NCBI GenBank assembly: GCA_045653425.1
Contig: JAZOLU010000044.1
Coordinates: 1 to 63,132 of the forward strand
Length of the DNA: 63,132 bases
Direction of reading: 5' to 3'
Source: RGIG3009 sp045653425
Lineage (GTDB): Bacteria > Bacillota > Clostridia > Oscillospirales > Acutalibacteraceae
A program made the translations under genes and the position numbers. This document shows, piece after piece, positions 8,363 to 17,352 of the stretch. Numbering within the stretch: position 1 is the first letter of the stretch; every line of letters begins with the position of its first letter. The notes beneath the pieces were generated by a model. That model did no database searches. It was given only the letters and a program-made list of their open reading frames with translations, and was not told the DNA's origin.

Positions 8363-8371
8363 TATACAAAG

Positions 8372-8393
8372 CGGGGCACCAAGTGCCGCCCCG
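8372..8393 (-). terminator. Terminator after the ECF S-component gene
   Basis: A GC-rich stem (CGGGGCAC / GTGCCGCCCCG, with small asymmetry) directly follows the S-component stop codon, with a short T-rich tail on the minus strand. It separates the B12 uptake pair from the next operon's promoter. Confidence 0.6.
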
Positions 8394-8394
8394 T

Positions 8395-8913
8395 TTACTG
8401 TGCTGCGAATATTCGATTTAACCGATTAAGCACTAAATAAAGGGGTGTTGACAAAACCAAAGCCGTTACCACGTTACCGACACAATGCAAAATGTCGAAC
8501 CACAAACCACTCACCCAATAGGAAGCCATAGCGGGCACGCCGCCCATAAACAAATACAACAACGAGCACAGTGCCCCAAACAACAAACCAAACGTGCCGT
8601 TAACCAACGCCCACAGTACCGGTGAGTTGTTGCGGCGCAATAAATACGCAACCGCAACCAGCGGTAACCAGACGTACAGGTAGTTAAAAAACCAGATACC
8701 AAAACCGTATATCAGGCCTTCCAATGCCACAAACACATACAACGGATACAACGTGCGCCACCCGTACAGACGCGTGTATACCATAAGCAAAACGGATACC
8801 AGTTCAATGTTCGGTAACCAGGCAAACGCCACCTGGGCAACCAGCAACAACGCCCCAAGCAAACCAAACAGAACCAGCCGTAACAGTGATGAATACGTGG
8901 GTTTCATTTCCAT
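8395..8913 (-). CDS. ECF transporter S component, probably for cobalamin
   Basis: A 172-aa very hydrophobic protein with about five to six predicted membrane helices, the size of an energy-coupling-factor substrate-binding (S) subunit. It would work with an ECF ATPase/T-component module that is not encoded here. The ATG overlaps the stop of the DUF4430 gene (TGATG), so the two are co-translated under the cobalamin riboswitch. That context makes vitamin B12 or a precursor the likely ligand, similar to the CbrT-type S components predicted from B12-regulated loci. Sequence alone does not prove the substrate. Confidence 0.82.
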   Translation of the reverse strand: MEMKPTYSSLLRLVLFGLLGALLLVAQVAFAWLPNIELVSVLLMVYTRLYGWRTLYPLYVFVALEGLIYGFGIWFFNYLYVWLPLVAVAYLLRRNNSPVLWALVNGTFGLLFGALCSLLYLFMGGVPAMASYWVSGLWFDILHCVGNVVTALVLSTPLYLVLNRLNRIFAAQ

Positions 8914-9308
8914 CACCAACCGGTTTTCAGTACCAGTTCAAACCCGTCGCCGTCGGCAATGGGTGTGGTATCCACACCGGTCATTACGGTTTCTCCGCCT
9001 TTGGTAACGCACCACCACTCTTGCTTGCTATCATCGGCGGTACGGCCATCCACCGTTAAAATAAATAACCCGTATTGGCTTTCGGTGCCGGCAATTAAAT
9101 TTTCCTGTTCCAGCGCCGCGCGAAGATATTTAGCATCGGTAGCAATCTCCACGGTTTTGTCCACCGTATCGTACTGAATGCGCACGGTGATTTCTTTACT
9201 GCCCTCCTGCACGTCGGGGCGGGTGAGCCAAAACACCAAAGCAAATACCGCCACCAGCACCGCCAATGCTACGGCACCAAAAGCCAACCATTTGTTTTTC
9301 TTTTGCAT
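8913..9308 (-). CDS. Membrane-anchored DUF4430 (transcobalamin-like C-terminal domain) protein
   Basis: A 131-aa protein with one N-terminal membrane anchor or uncleaved signal (about residues 7-30) and an extracytoplasmic DUF4430 domain (about 40-131). DUF4430 is classed with the C-terminal beta domain of transcobalamin and intrinsic factor. Visible features are SQYGLFILTVDG and the closing WWCVTKGGETVMTGVDTTPI with the terminal DGFELVL motif. The ATG at 9308 follows a GAAAGGA site; a longer frame would run into the riboswitch. Position directly behind a cobalamin riboswitch and next to an ECF S component suggests it captures B12 outside the cell and passes it to the transporter (inference). 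Confidence 0.86.
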   Translation of the reverse strand: MQKKNKWLAFGAVALAVLVAVFALVFWLTRPDVQEGSKEITVRIQYDTVDKTVEIATDAKYLRAALEQENLIAGTESQYGLFILTVDGRTADDSKQEWWCVTKGGETVMTGVDTTPIADGDGFELVLKTGW

Positions 9309-9435
9309 AAAAAACGTCCTTTCTTTTACCATATCCAAAACAAAAATCGGCAAAGAAAGGACAACAAAACAACACCTGTTTGAAAGCGGCGATGCTTGTG
9401 CGCGTGCCAACACTCGTGGCTCCTTGCACGACAAC

Positions 9436-9590
9436 ATCCGGCAAGTCTTCTGACTCACAGGCCGTGCCGTTTCGCCTTCCCGATTGCTCAGTGGACAAAT
9501 GAAACGACCATTACCTGAATACAGCGACGGGTTCGTGGGGGATTTTCACCCCGCTTCCTTGTTCGGGCCGCGCAAGCGGCGCACCGGATG
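9436..9590 (-). promoter_or_regulatory. Cobalamin (AdoCbl) riboswitch
   Basis: Read on the minus strand, the leader begins with GGTGC near 9585 and contains the core GGAAGCGGGGTGAAAATCCCCC followed by CCGTCGCTGTA. It ends with the B12 box AGTCAGAAGACTTGCC near 9440-9455. These are the conserved blocks of the class I cobalamin riboswitch in the right order and spacing. The DUF4430 start codon lies about 130 nt downstream. I did not see a clear terminator in the expression platform. Confidence 0.93.
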
Positions 9591-9613
9591 GTCTCGAATA
9601 TGAAATTTTATCC

Positions 9614-9642
9614 AGTATACCACCGGGGAAACGTTATGTCAA
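9614..9642 (-). promoter_or_regulatory. Promoter of the riboswitch-controlled B12 operon
   Basis: A perfect TTGACA (-35, 9637-9642) and TATACT (-10, 9614-9619) with 17-bp spacing on the minus strand lie about 25 nt before the riboswitch. The -35 is just downstream of the nadE stop codon. Confidence 0.85.
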
Positions 9643-9653
9643 GTTCTCAAACG

Positions 9654-11549
9654 TTACAAAGACTCTGCCTCACGCAGCCACAGGGTGGCTGTTGCATCCG
9701 ACGGCATTCGCCAATCGCCGCGCGGTGACACGCAAACCGAGCCGACCTTGGGCCCGTCCGGCAGACAATTCCGCTTAAACTGCTGGGCGAAAATGCGTCT
9801 CAGAAACACGCACAACCAGTGTTTAATTTCCTGCGGAGTAAATCGCCCGCCAAAAGCAACACACGCCAACCGATAAATGCGGGATGGCGCACTGCCGTAG
9901 CGGAGCAGATGATACAAGAAGAAATCGTGCAACTCGTAATCGCCCACAATTTGCTCGGTTTTTTGTGCAATGTCGCCGTTTTCCGGCGGTAGCAGTTCTG
10001 GGCTTACGGGGGTGTTCAAAATATCGGTTAACACCACGCGCAGTTCCTCACCGCCGCGCGCGGCTTCGTACGCAACCAGGTGCCGCACCAGTGTTTTCGG
10101 CACATCGGCGTTCACACCGTACATCGACATATGGTCGCCGTTATACGTGGCCCAACCCAGCACCAACTCCGATAAATCGCCCGTGCCCACCACCAAACCG
10201 CCGGTTTGGTTGGCAATATCCATTAACACTTGCGTGCGCTCACGCGCTTGCGCATTTTCATAGGTCACATCCGGTGCGCCGTTGTGACCAATATCGGCTA
10301 AATGGCGGGTGACCGACTTGGCAATATTCACCTCACGCAGGGTAGCACCGCACGCTTTTGCCAAGGCACACGCATTGCGGTAGGTGCGGCCGGTTGTGCC
10401 GAAACACGGCATGGTAACCGCAATCATCTCCCGCGGGTCACGGTTAAGCAATTTATACGCGCGGGCAATCACCAACAAAGCAAGCGCCGAATCCAGCCCC
10501 CCGGATAAACCCACCACCGCTTTACTGCCGGTGTGCGCCAAACGGCGTGCCAACCCGTGTGATTGCAGAGCCAGCACTTCCTCACAACGCGCCGCGCGCG
10601 CCGTTTCGTCCGACGGAATAAAGGGAGACGCCGCAATGGCGCGTGTAAGGGTTAGTTCCTTTACCGCAAGGTCAAACGGCACCGACGGCAGTGTGACCGA
10701 GGCGGCGGATTTTACACGACGGTCGTATAAAAGGTGCTGCAAATCCACCTCGGTGGACAGGCAACCGGTAGTATACAACTCGCTTTCCACCAATACCGTG
10801 CCGTTTTCGGCAATCAAATTGTGACCGGAAAACACCGAATCGGCAACCGATTCGCCCTCGCCCGCACTGGCATACACATACGCACAGTTGAGCCGTGCAG
10901 ACTGCACTGCCAACAATTGGCGGCGATAGTCCGCTTTACCCACCAGTTCACTGCCCGCCGAAAGATTGGCAATAACCGTGGCCCCTGCCGCCGCCAAGCG
11001 GATACTGGATTGGTCCGCCACGAACACATCTTCGCACAGTTCCACGCCCAAGCAAAATTCGGGCAGTGCCGTGCAGGTAAATACGGTTTCGGCGCACAGG
11101 CGGGTGCGTTGACCGGCAAAATCCACTTCCAGCGATACATCCGCGCCGGCAGTGAAATAACGGGCTTCGCTATATTCGGCATAACCGGACAAATGGTATT
11201 TGGGAACCAACCCCAGCAACTGCCCGTGACAACACACGGCGGCACAGTTATATACCGCTGCACCTACCGCTACCGGTACACCAACGGTGAGCACCGCATC
11301 CAACGCTGCCGTGCGGCGCAACACATCGGCCAATGCCTTTTCTGCCGCTTGCAATAAGGCGGTTTGAAAAAACAAGTCCCCGCAAGTGTAGCCGGTAAGG
11401 CACAACTCCGGAAACACCAGTAGCGCCGTATCCTCCGGCGCCGCCAATGCGTGTGCAACAACCTGTTCTGCGTTGTAGCGACAATCCCCCACGCGGATGG
11501 GCGGTGTAATTGCCGCAACCCGTAAAAATCCGTCTTTCATGGCATTCAT
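9654..11549 (-). CDS. nadE: Glutamine-dependent NAD+ synthetase
   Basis: NadE makes NAD+ from deamido-NAD+ using glutamine as amide donor and ATP. The 631-aa protein has an N-terminal nitrilase-fold glutaminase domain with its Glu-Lys-Cys triad recognisable in FPELCLTGYTC, LVPKYHLSGY and GVELCEDVF. The C-terminal synthetase domain carries the PP-loop VGLSGGLDSA and the later GTGDLSELVLGW. Length and two-domain layout are those of the NH3-channelling long form. A second in-frame ATG at 11540 has better spacing from the AAGGGG site and may be the true start. No operon partner is obvious; the B12 promoter begins right after its stop. Confidence 0.96.
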   Translation of the reverse strand: MNAMKDGFLRVAAITPPIRVGDCRYNAEQVVAHALAAPEDTALLVFPELCLTGYTCGDLFFQTALLQAAEKALADVLRRTAALDAVLTVGVPVAVGAAVYNCAAVCCHGQLLGLVPKYHLSGYAEYSEARYFTAGADVSLEVDFAGQRTRLCAETVFTCTALPEFCLGVELCEDVFVADQSSIRLAAAGATVIANLSAGSELVGKADYRRQLLAVQSARLNCAYVYASAGEGESVADSVFSGHNLIAENGTVLVESELYTTGCLSTEVDLQHLLYDRRVKSAASVTLPSVPFDLAVKELTLTRAIAASPFIPSDETARAARCEEVLALQSHGLARRLAHTGSKAVVGLSGGLDSALALLVIARAYKLLNRDPREMIAVTMPCFGTTGRTYRNACALAKACGATLREVNIAKSVTRHLADIGHNGAPDVTYENAQARERTQVLMDIANQTGGLVVGTGDLSELVLGWATYNGDHMSMYGVNADVPKTLVRHLVAYEAARGGEELRVVLTDILNTPVSPELLPPENGDIAQKTEQIVGDYELHDFFLYHLLRYGSAPSRIYRLACVAFGGRFTPQEIKHWLCVFLRRIFAQQFKRNCLPDGPKVGSVCVSPRGDWRMPSDATATLWLREAESL

Positions 11550-11607
11550 CCCCTTATATGTTTTAAGTATAGCTCATTTTTTAAAAAAAGCAAACAGTTT
11601 TTTGTAC

Positions 11608-11636
11608 TTGACAAAAAAGAGGGGCGGTGTTACCAT
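11608..11636 (+). promoter_or_regulatory. Promoter of the thrS T-box transcript
   Basis: TTGACA (11608-11613) and TACCAT (11631-11636) are separated by 17 bp. The -10 is imperfect but is well placed for the T-box leader that follows. Confidence 0.7.
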
Positions 11637-11639
11637 AAA

Positions 11640-11882
11640 TATAACGCGTTGATGAGGACGGCGGATTGCACGGTTTTTCTTTCAGAGAGCGTCCGGTTGC
11701 TGAAAAGGACGTAAGAAAACGCAAGCCGTTACCACCTCGGAGGGCTTCTGAATGTTTTGGCAAAAAAGAAGACGGGTCGCTCCGTTATCGGCGGTAATGA
11801 GTGTGGCACGGTGTGCCGCAAAAATCAGGGTGGAACCGCGAGGCAGTTATGCCCCGCCCCTTTTACAGGGGCGGGGTTTTTG
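11640..11882 (+). promoter_or_regulatory. T-box leader of thrS (threonine-tRNA sensing)
   Basis: The leader contains the conserved T-box sequence AGGGTGGAACCGCG (11827-11840). A 9-bp GC-rich terminator hairpin (arms 11852-11860 and 11868-11876) follows, with a T-run at 11877. An upstream stem I region includes AGAGAGC. Threonine codons ACC ACC at 11731-11736 are the likely specifier position. Uncharged tRNA-Thr would favour the antiterminator and allow thrS expression. Confidence 0.93.
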
Positions 11883-11904
11883 TATTTTGAAAGGAGAAAC
11901 CGAG

Positions 11905-13836
11905 ATGTTGAACATTACTTTGAAAGACGGCAGTGTTCGTCAAACGGAGCAAACCACGGTGGAGGCGTTTTGCCGCGAACTGTCAATGGGGTTGTTTCGT
12001 GCCGCTTGCGCCGCCCGCGTGAATGGCGCGGTGGTGGACCTGCGCACACCGCTTTTGGAAGATTGCACGGTGGAAATTTTGACGTTTGACGATGCGGACG
12101 GTAAAAAGGCGTATTGGCACACGGCTTCGCACGTGATGGCACAGGCCGTAAAACGCTTGTGGCCGGATACCAAGTTGACGATTGGCCCGTCGGTGGACAC
12201 GGGATTTTATTACGATTTTGACCGGGAAAGCGGCTTTACCGCCGAGGATTTGACCGCCATTGAAGCGGAAATGAAAAAGATTATTAAGGAGAGCTTGCCG
12301 CTGGAACGGTTTACCCTCCCCCGTGCCGAGGCACTGGAACTTATGAAGGATGAACCGTACAAAGTGGAGTTGATTGAGGCGTTGCCGGCCGAGGCGGAGA
12401 TTTCGTTCTACCGCCAAGGCGACTTTACGGATTTGTGCGCCGGCCCGCATTTGATGAGCACGGGTAACTTAAAAGCGGTAAAACTGCTGAGTGCCACCGG
12501 TGCGTATTGGCGCGGCGATTCCAAAAACAAAATGTTGCAACGTGTATACGGTATTGCGTTCTCCAAAGCGGCGGAATTGGAAGAACATTTGGCCAAACTG
12601 GAAGAAGCCCGCAAGCGCGACCACAACAAACTGGGCCGCGAATTGGAACTGTTTACCACGGTGGACGTTATTGGTCAAGGGTTGCCGGTACTGCTGCCGA
12701 AAGGCGCGCGTATTGTGCAACTGTTGCAACGCTGGATTGAGGACGAGGAGCAAAAACGCGGCTATTTGCTGACCAAAACCCCGCTGATGGCCAAAAGTGA
12801 CCTGTACAAAATTTCCGGTCACTGGGACCATTATCTTGACGGTATGTTTGTGCTGGGCGACCCGCAAGACGAAACCAAAGAGTGTTTTGCGCTGCGCCCG
12901 ATGACCTGTCCGTTCCAGTACCAGGTATTCTTAAACCGTATGCGCTCGTACCGCGACCTGCCGATGCGGTTGGGTGAAACCTCCACGTTGTTCCGCAACG
13001 AGGACAGCGGCGAAATGCACGGGTTAATTCGTGTGCGCCAGTTCACCATTTCGGAAGGTCACCTTATTTTGCGCCCCGACCAATTGGAAGAGGAATTTAA
13101 GGGTTGTTTGGAACTTGCCAAATACGTGCTGGATACGGTGGGTATGTTGGAAGATTGCTCGTTCCGTTTTTCGCAATGGGACCCCGACAACCGCGAAAAG
13201 TACATTGGCACGGAAGAACAGTGGAACGAGGCCCAACAGGTGATGGGCAAAATTTTGGACGATTTGAACGTGGAATACACCGTGGGTGTGGGCGAAGCTG
13301 CGTTCTACGGTCCCAAACTGGACATTCAGTACAAAAACGTGTTCGGCAAAGAGGACACCATTGTCACCATTCAGGTGGACCAGTTGTTGGCCGAGCAGTT
13401 TGATATGTCGTACATTGACCAAAACGGACAGAAAGTGCGCCCGTACATTATTCACCGCACTTCGCTGGGCTGCTACGAGCGTACCTTGGCATATTTGATT
13501 GAAAAGTACGCGGGTGCGTTCCCGTTGTGGTTGGCACCCGAACAAGTGCGCGTATTGCCGCTTTCCGAAAAAATGCAGGACAAGGCCGTGGAAATTACCG
13601 AGCAGTTAAAAACCTATGGGTTGCGTGCGGAAACGGATATGCGCAACGAAAAAATCGGTTACAAAATCCGCGAAGCGCAAATCCAAAAGGTGCCGTATAT
13701 GCTGATTATCGGCGAGCGCGAAGCCGAGGCGGGATTGGTTTCGGTACGTTCTCGCAAAGAGGGAGACATCGGCACGATGACAACCGACGAATTTGTGGCC
13801 AAGGCACTGAAAGAAGTGGCCGAAAAGGTGCGCTGA
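11905..13836 (+). CDS. thrS: Threonyl-tRNA synthetase
   Basis: This class II synthetase charges tRNA-Thr. The 643-aa protein has an N-terminal TGS domain (about 1-60), an editing domain with HTASHVMAQ (about 70) and later CAGPHL. The catalytic core includes TPLM, MTCPFQYQ, class II motif 2 TLFRNEDSGEMHGLIRVRQF and motif 3, and a C-terminal anticodon-binding domain starts near PLWLAPEQVRVLPLS. The ATG at 11905 is preceded by AAGGAG; an upstream in-frame ATG lies inside the T-box. Length is nearly that of E. coli ThrS. The following dehydrogenase starts 1 nt after its stop. Confidence 0.97.
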   Translation: MLNITLKDGSVRQTEQTTVEAFCRELSMGLFRAACAARVNGAVVDLRTPLLEDCTVEILTFDDADGKKAYWHTASHVMAQAVKRLWPDTKLTIGPSVDTGFYYDFDRESGFTAEDLTAIEAEMKKIIKESLPLERFTLPRAEALELMKDEPYKVELIEALPAEAEISFYRQGDFTDLCAGPHLMSTGNLKAVKLLSATGAYWRGDSKNKMLQRVYGIAFSKAAELEEHLAKLEEARKRDHNKLGRELELFTTVDVIGQGLPVLLPKGARIVQLLQRWIEDEEQKRGYLLTKTPLMAKSDLYKISGHWDHYLDGMFVLGDPQDETKECFALRPMTCPFQYQVFLNRMRSYRDLPMRLGETSTLFRNEDSGEMHGLIRVRQFTISEGHLILRPDQLEEEFKGCLELAKYVLDTVGMLEDCSFRFSQWDPDNREKYIGTEEQWNEAQQVMGKILDDLNVEYTVGVGEAAFYGPKLDIQYKNVFGKEDTIVTIQVDQLLAEQFDMSYIDQNGQKVRPYIIHRTSLGCYERTLAYLIEKYAGAFPLWLAPEQVRVLPLSEKMQDKAVEITEQLKTYGLRAETDMRNEKIGYKIREAQIQKVPYMLIIGEREAEAGLVSVRSRKEGDIGTMTTDEFVAKALKEVAEKVR

Positions 13837-13837
13837 G

Positions 13838-14788
13838 ATGAACATCGCCCTATTGGACGTTGCCACGTTGAACGATGACGTGGATTTGTCGTTGTTTGAT
13901 GCACTGGGAACGGTGCACCGCTACAACCTCACCCTCACCCCCGCCGAATTGGCCGACCGCAGTGCCGGATGTGAAGTGCTGGTGCTTAACAAAGTGAAAA
14001 TTAACCCTACCACGTTCCCCAACACCGGCACGGTAAAACTCATTTGCGTGACGGCCACCGGTGTGGATAACGTGGACGTGGATTACTGTCGCCGTCGGGG
14101 CATCGGTGTGTGCAATGTGGTTGGTTATTCTACCGATTCCGTGGCGCAGGTCACGGTGGCTATGGCGTTGTCATTGTTCAATCGTCTGCCGGCTTACAAA
14201 GCGTACGTGGACAGCGGCAATTACACCGCCAGCTGGTTGCCCAATTACCTAAACCCGCCGTTTAGGGAACTAAGCGGCAAAACGTGGGGGATTTTTGGGT
14301 ACGGCAACATCGGCGCGCGTGTGGCGGCGGTGGCCGAAGCGTTGGGGTGTCGGGTGCTGGTGTGCAAGCGTACCCCTCTTCCCGACCGCGATATAACCGA
14401 TATTGACACCTTGTGTGCACAATCGGATATTTTGTCAATTCACGCGCCGCTAACCGCGGAAACGCACGGCATCATTAACCGTGAGCGATTGGCACGGATG
14501 AAGCCAACTGCCATACTGATTAACGTGGCGCGCGGTGCCATAACGGATGAGCAAGCCGTGGCTGAGGCGGTGCTAAACGGACGTTTAGGCGGTTTGGGTG
14601 TGGATGTATACTCTGCCGAACCGTTCCCCGCCGACCACCCGTTTCAGGCGTTGCGCGGGCTGGATATGGTGTGTTTAACCCCGCACATGGCGTGGGGCGC
14701 GTATGAGGCGCGCGTACGCTGTTTAACCGAGGTAGCGGAAAATATTCGCGCCTTTTACCGCGGTGAACGCCGCAACCGTGTAGATTAA
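13838..14788 (+). CDS. D-isomer-specific 2-hydroxyacid dehydrogenase (glycerate/hydroxypyruvate type)
   Basis: An NAD(P)-dependent oxidoreductase of 316 aa. It has the Rossmann motif GIFGYGNIGARVA (about residues 147-159), catalytic Arg in LINVARGAI (about 230), Glu in VDVYSAEP and the acid-base His in TPHMAWGAYEAR (about 283). The overall sequence resembles glycerate dehydrogenases that reduce hydroxypyruvate, but exact substrate assignment within this family is unreliable. The gene begins one base after thrS ends and shares its T-box-controlled transcript, which is unusual for such an enzyme and may reflect read-through rather than a functional link. Confidence 0.88.
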   Translation: MNIALLDVATLNDDVDLSLFDALGTVHRYNLTLTPAELADRSAGCEVLVLNKVKINPTTFPNTGTVKLICVTATGVDNVDVDYCRRRGIGVCNVVGYSTDSVAQVTVAMALSLFNRLPAYKAYVDSGNYTASWLPNYLNPPFRELSGKTWGIFGYGNIGARVAAVAEALGCRVLVCKRTPLPDRDITDIDTLCAQSDILSIHAPLTAETHGIINRERLARMKPTAILINVARGAITDEQAVAEAVLNGRLGGLGVDVYSAEPFPADHPFQALRGLDMVCLTPHMAWGAYEARVRCLTEVAENIRAFYRGERRNRVD

Positions 14789-14793
14789 TTGGC

Positions 14794-14832
14794 AACGCCG
14801 ACAAGGGTATTTCCTTGTCGGCGTTCTTTTGT
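14794..14832 (+). terminator. Terminator of the thrS operon
   Basis: A 13-bp perfect stem (AACGCCGACAAGG / CCTTGTCGGCGTT) with a 6-nt loop is followed by a T-rich run. It lies between convergent transcripts, the dehydrogenase gene (+) and spoIIE (-). Confidence 0.88.
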
Positions 14833-14833
14833 T

Positions 14834-17170
14834 TTATGACAATCGGTGAATACCCAGGGCGATGACGGTGACGTCGTCGCCTTTTTCGTCGGTTTGGCGG
14901 TCGCGCACCGTGTGTGCAATAATCTCTGCCAGCCCTTGCATCCCGCCGGCATCTACATCGTAATCGCGCAATAGGTCTTCCACCCATTCCACGCCGTCGT
15001 TACTCACGCCGTCACTCATCAACACCAGTACATCGCCATCCACCAACCGGTCGGTGGTTCTGGCAAAGGTAAGTTCCCGCAAAATTCCCAGCGGCAACGA
15101 GGATTCGTCCAAGCGGCTGACCCGCCCGCCGCTGTAAAGCAAAGAGACGCCCGCTCCGGCTTTGAGCAGTTCCAATTCGCCGGTAAATAAATTCACAATG
15201 GCAATGTCCAACGTTGCCAAGCTTTCGTCTGCCGATTTTGCCATAAGTGCCGTGTTGACCAATCGCAACAAACTTTCACTGCCAAACCCTGCTTTGAGTA
15301 ACCGCGACGCCAAGCCCGCCGCCATTGCGCCATCTACGGCAGCGCGTCCGCCGCTGCCCATACCGTCGCTGAGAACCGCCATCAGCCGACCCGTGCCGTC
15401 TTGAAAGCACTCAAACGCATCCCCGCACAGTTGTTCTCCTTCGTGTCGCAACTGTGCCGTGCCTACCGCTACCCGAAAGGAGTGGCGTTCGGTAAAGGCA
15501 ATGCGGGTAACGCGGTCGGCGTAATCCACCACCGGTAAGGAAAAGGACCGACCGCACAGTTCACCCACGCGACGGCGAAACGATTCGCGGTTTTGTGTTT
15601 GGTATTTGCCATCCAGCAACAGTTCCACCGCCATTTGTCCCCGCTCATTCACGCGGCAAAGCACCTGCCGCAAACGCACGCCCTGCTTTTCCAACGATTC
15701 GCGAATACGGCGCGCGGTATCGGTATCAATCCATTCCGGCCGCGAAAACGTGTCCGCAAATTCCTCCAACATTTGTGCCGTAGCGGCAAACTGGTCAGTC
15801 ACCACGTGCCGTAGTTCTCCCAATCGCAAAAACGCACTTTCCCGCACGCGGAATTCGCGATACCCCGCGTTCACCCGCGCCGCCAGTTCCCGTTTGCGAC
15901 TACAATGGGTTTTTAACCGTCCGGAAAATTGTTCCTCCGTCACGCTTTCGTTTTCAGCAAGTAGCGGGGTTAGGTGGTTAAAGGAATCCATTGTTTCGTC
16001 AAAATGGTCTTTCCAGCAATTCATACGAGAACGGCAGGAACGGCAAACATCCTCCGATACGCTGCGATAAATGCTGCCCGAATCCGGCGCGGAAAGCCCC
16101 GCCAATTCGGCGGAAACGGCATCCACCGTACCAGCCACCTCCGTCATTGCGCGGGCGGCTTGGCTCATTTGTGCCGCAACGGCTTGTCGCGCCGAGCGTA
16201 CCTCCGGCAACCGGCATGTGGTACGGAATATTCGCTCTAACGCGCTCTCGGCGGCAGTGGGCGTTACCAAAAACAGCACGCCGGCTGCCACGGTTTCGTA
16301 CAATGCCAAAATCACCGCAATTTCACTGTCCGCCTGCACCGTAACAATCCCCACGGCGGAAAGCAACATAAGCGAGGAAAGCCATTTTCCCAGTCCCGAA
16401 AACAATCCCGCCAGCAAACCGCCCAGTGCATACGCGGGTACTAAAAACGCGTAGGCGGGCGTTGCAAGTAACAAGGCGGTACCCATAACAGTACCCACCA
16501 CCGTACCGCCGACCCAACCGCCGATGTGTGCCGCCAACAAAATGCCCAATAGTGCTACAATGCGGGCGGGAGCAATGCCCCCAAACTCCATCGTGAACAA
16601 CGCCATCATTGCCACCGCGATTATCACAATTAAACTCACTTCGGCTTGGTGGGACAATGCCATTTCTTCGTGCCGCGTCATATCGTGGCCTACGGCGGCG
16701 GTAAAAAACGCAAAACCGCCCGCCAGCAGACCCTCGGCCAGTATCATAAGCACCGACAGTACCGAGGGCTTGGCAGTGAGCAACAACGCACTGCCCGTGA
16801 TTATCGTGGCTAAAAATGCCGTAACACACGGAAAAATGCGGCTGCGGGTTACGCGAGGAAAACCCGATACCGACCATCGAATACCGACCACGGTGACCAG
16901 CGCCGCCAAGTAACGCAATGTACCGGATAACCCCTGCACCAAATACCCCGCCAGCGATGCCAAAAAAATGGGAACGGTACCCGGACCGCTCACCGCGGCT
17001 GCCAACCCCACACCAAACGGTGCCAAGTCGCCGTACACCTGCGCTCTGGGAAGCAACAACCCTAACAGAATGCCCCCCGCCATAATGAGCAACTGTCGAC
17101 GCATCCCCTCGTCGGGAATGCTTTTTTTGCCGCGAAACGCCGTTAAACCGCTACCATTTGTGTTTTTCAT
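14834..17170 (-). CDS. spoIIE: Stage II sporulation protein E (PP2C serine phosphatase)
   Basis: SpoIIE dephosphorylates SpoIIAA in the forespore, which frees sigma F, and helps place the asymmetric septum. The 778-aa protein has a long N-terminal membrane region with about ten hydrophobic helices (roughly residues 28-300), a central regulatory region, and a C-terminal PP2C phosphatase domain. The metal-binding motifs are CGDAFECF, VLSDGMGSG and LMSDGVSND. Its length is slightly below the 827 aa of Bacillus. The promoter upstream has a candidate Spo0A box overlapping the -35 region. Confidence 0.96.
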   Translation of the reverse strand: MKNTNGSGLTAFRGKKSIPDEGMRRQLLIMAGGILLGLLLPRAQVYGDLAPFGVGLAAAVSGPGTVPIFLASLAGYLVQGLSGTLRYLAALVTVVGIRWSVSGFPRVTRSRIFPCVTAFLATIITGSALLLTAKPSVLSVLMILAEGLLAGGFAFFTAAVGHDMTRHEEMALSHQAEVSLIVIIAVAMMALFTMEFGGIAPARIVALLGILLAAHIGGWVGGTVVGTVMGTALLLATPAYAFLVPAYALGGLLAGLFSGLGKWLSSLMLLSAVGIVTVQADSEIAVILALYETVAAGVLFLVTPTAAESALERIFRTTCRLPEVRSARQAVAAQMSQAARAMTEVAGTVDAVSAELAGLSAPDSGSIYRSVSEDVCRSCRSRMNCWKDHFDETMDSFNHLTPLLAENESVTEEQFSGRLKTHCSRKRELAARVNAGYREFRVRESAFLRLGELRHVVTDQFAATAQMLEEFADTFSRPEWIDTDTARRIRESLEKQGVRLRQVLCRVNERGQMAVELLLDGKYQTQNRESFRRRVGELCGRSFSLPVVDYADRVTRIAFTERHSFRVAVGTAQLRHEGEQLCGDAFECFQDGTGRLMAVLSDGMGSGGRAAVDGAMAAGLASRLLKAGFGSESLLRLVNTALMAKSADESLATLDIAIVNLFTGELELLKAGAGVSLLYSGGRVSRLDESSLPLGILRELTFARTTDRLVDGDVLVLMSDGVSNDGVEWVEDLLRDYDVDAGGMQGLAEIIAHTVRDRQTDEKGDDVTVIALGIHRLS

Positions 17171-17200
17171 ATCCCTTCACCACCATATCTTGATATTTTC

Positions 17201-17234
17201 ATTATAAAACTTGTCCACCGCTGTTTCTGTCGTA
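17201..17234 (-). promoter_or_regulatory. Putative Spo0A-dependent promoter of spoIIE
   Basis: On the minus strand a perfect TATAAT (-10, 17201-17206) lacks a good -35 at normal spacing. Instead a 7/9 match to the Spo0A box TTTGTCGAA lies on the plus strand at 17226-17234 (TCTGTCGTA), overlapping the -35 position. A weaker AATGGCGAA is at 17247-17255. The same geometry is found upstream of spoIIGA. Confidence 0.5.
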
Positions 17235-17352
17235 TGCGGTAAGCGGAATGGCGAAGGTTTGCACGATATTTGCGGAAACGTGACCGATATGTCTATTTGG
17301 TACAGGCCGTGAATATATATGGTTCACAACCTGTCCAAAGGAGGAAGTCACG

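Noticed and set aside
13838..14788. SerA-type phosphoglycerate dehydrogenase assignment
   Set aside because: The protein lacks the C-terminal ACT or extra domain and is closer to glycerate-type enzymes. Only the general family call is kept.
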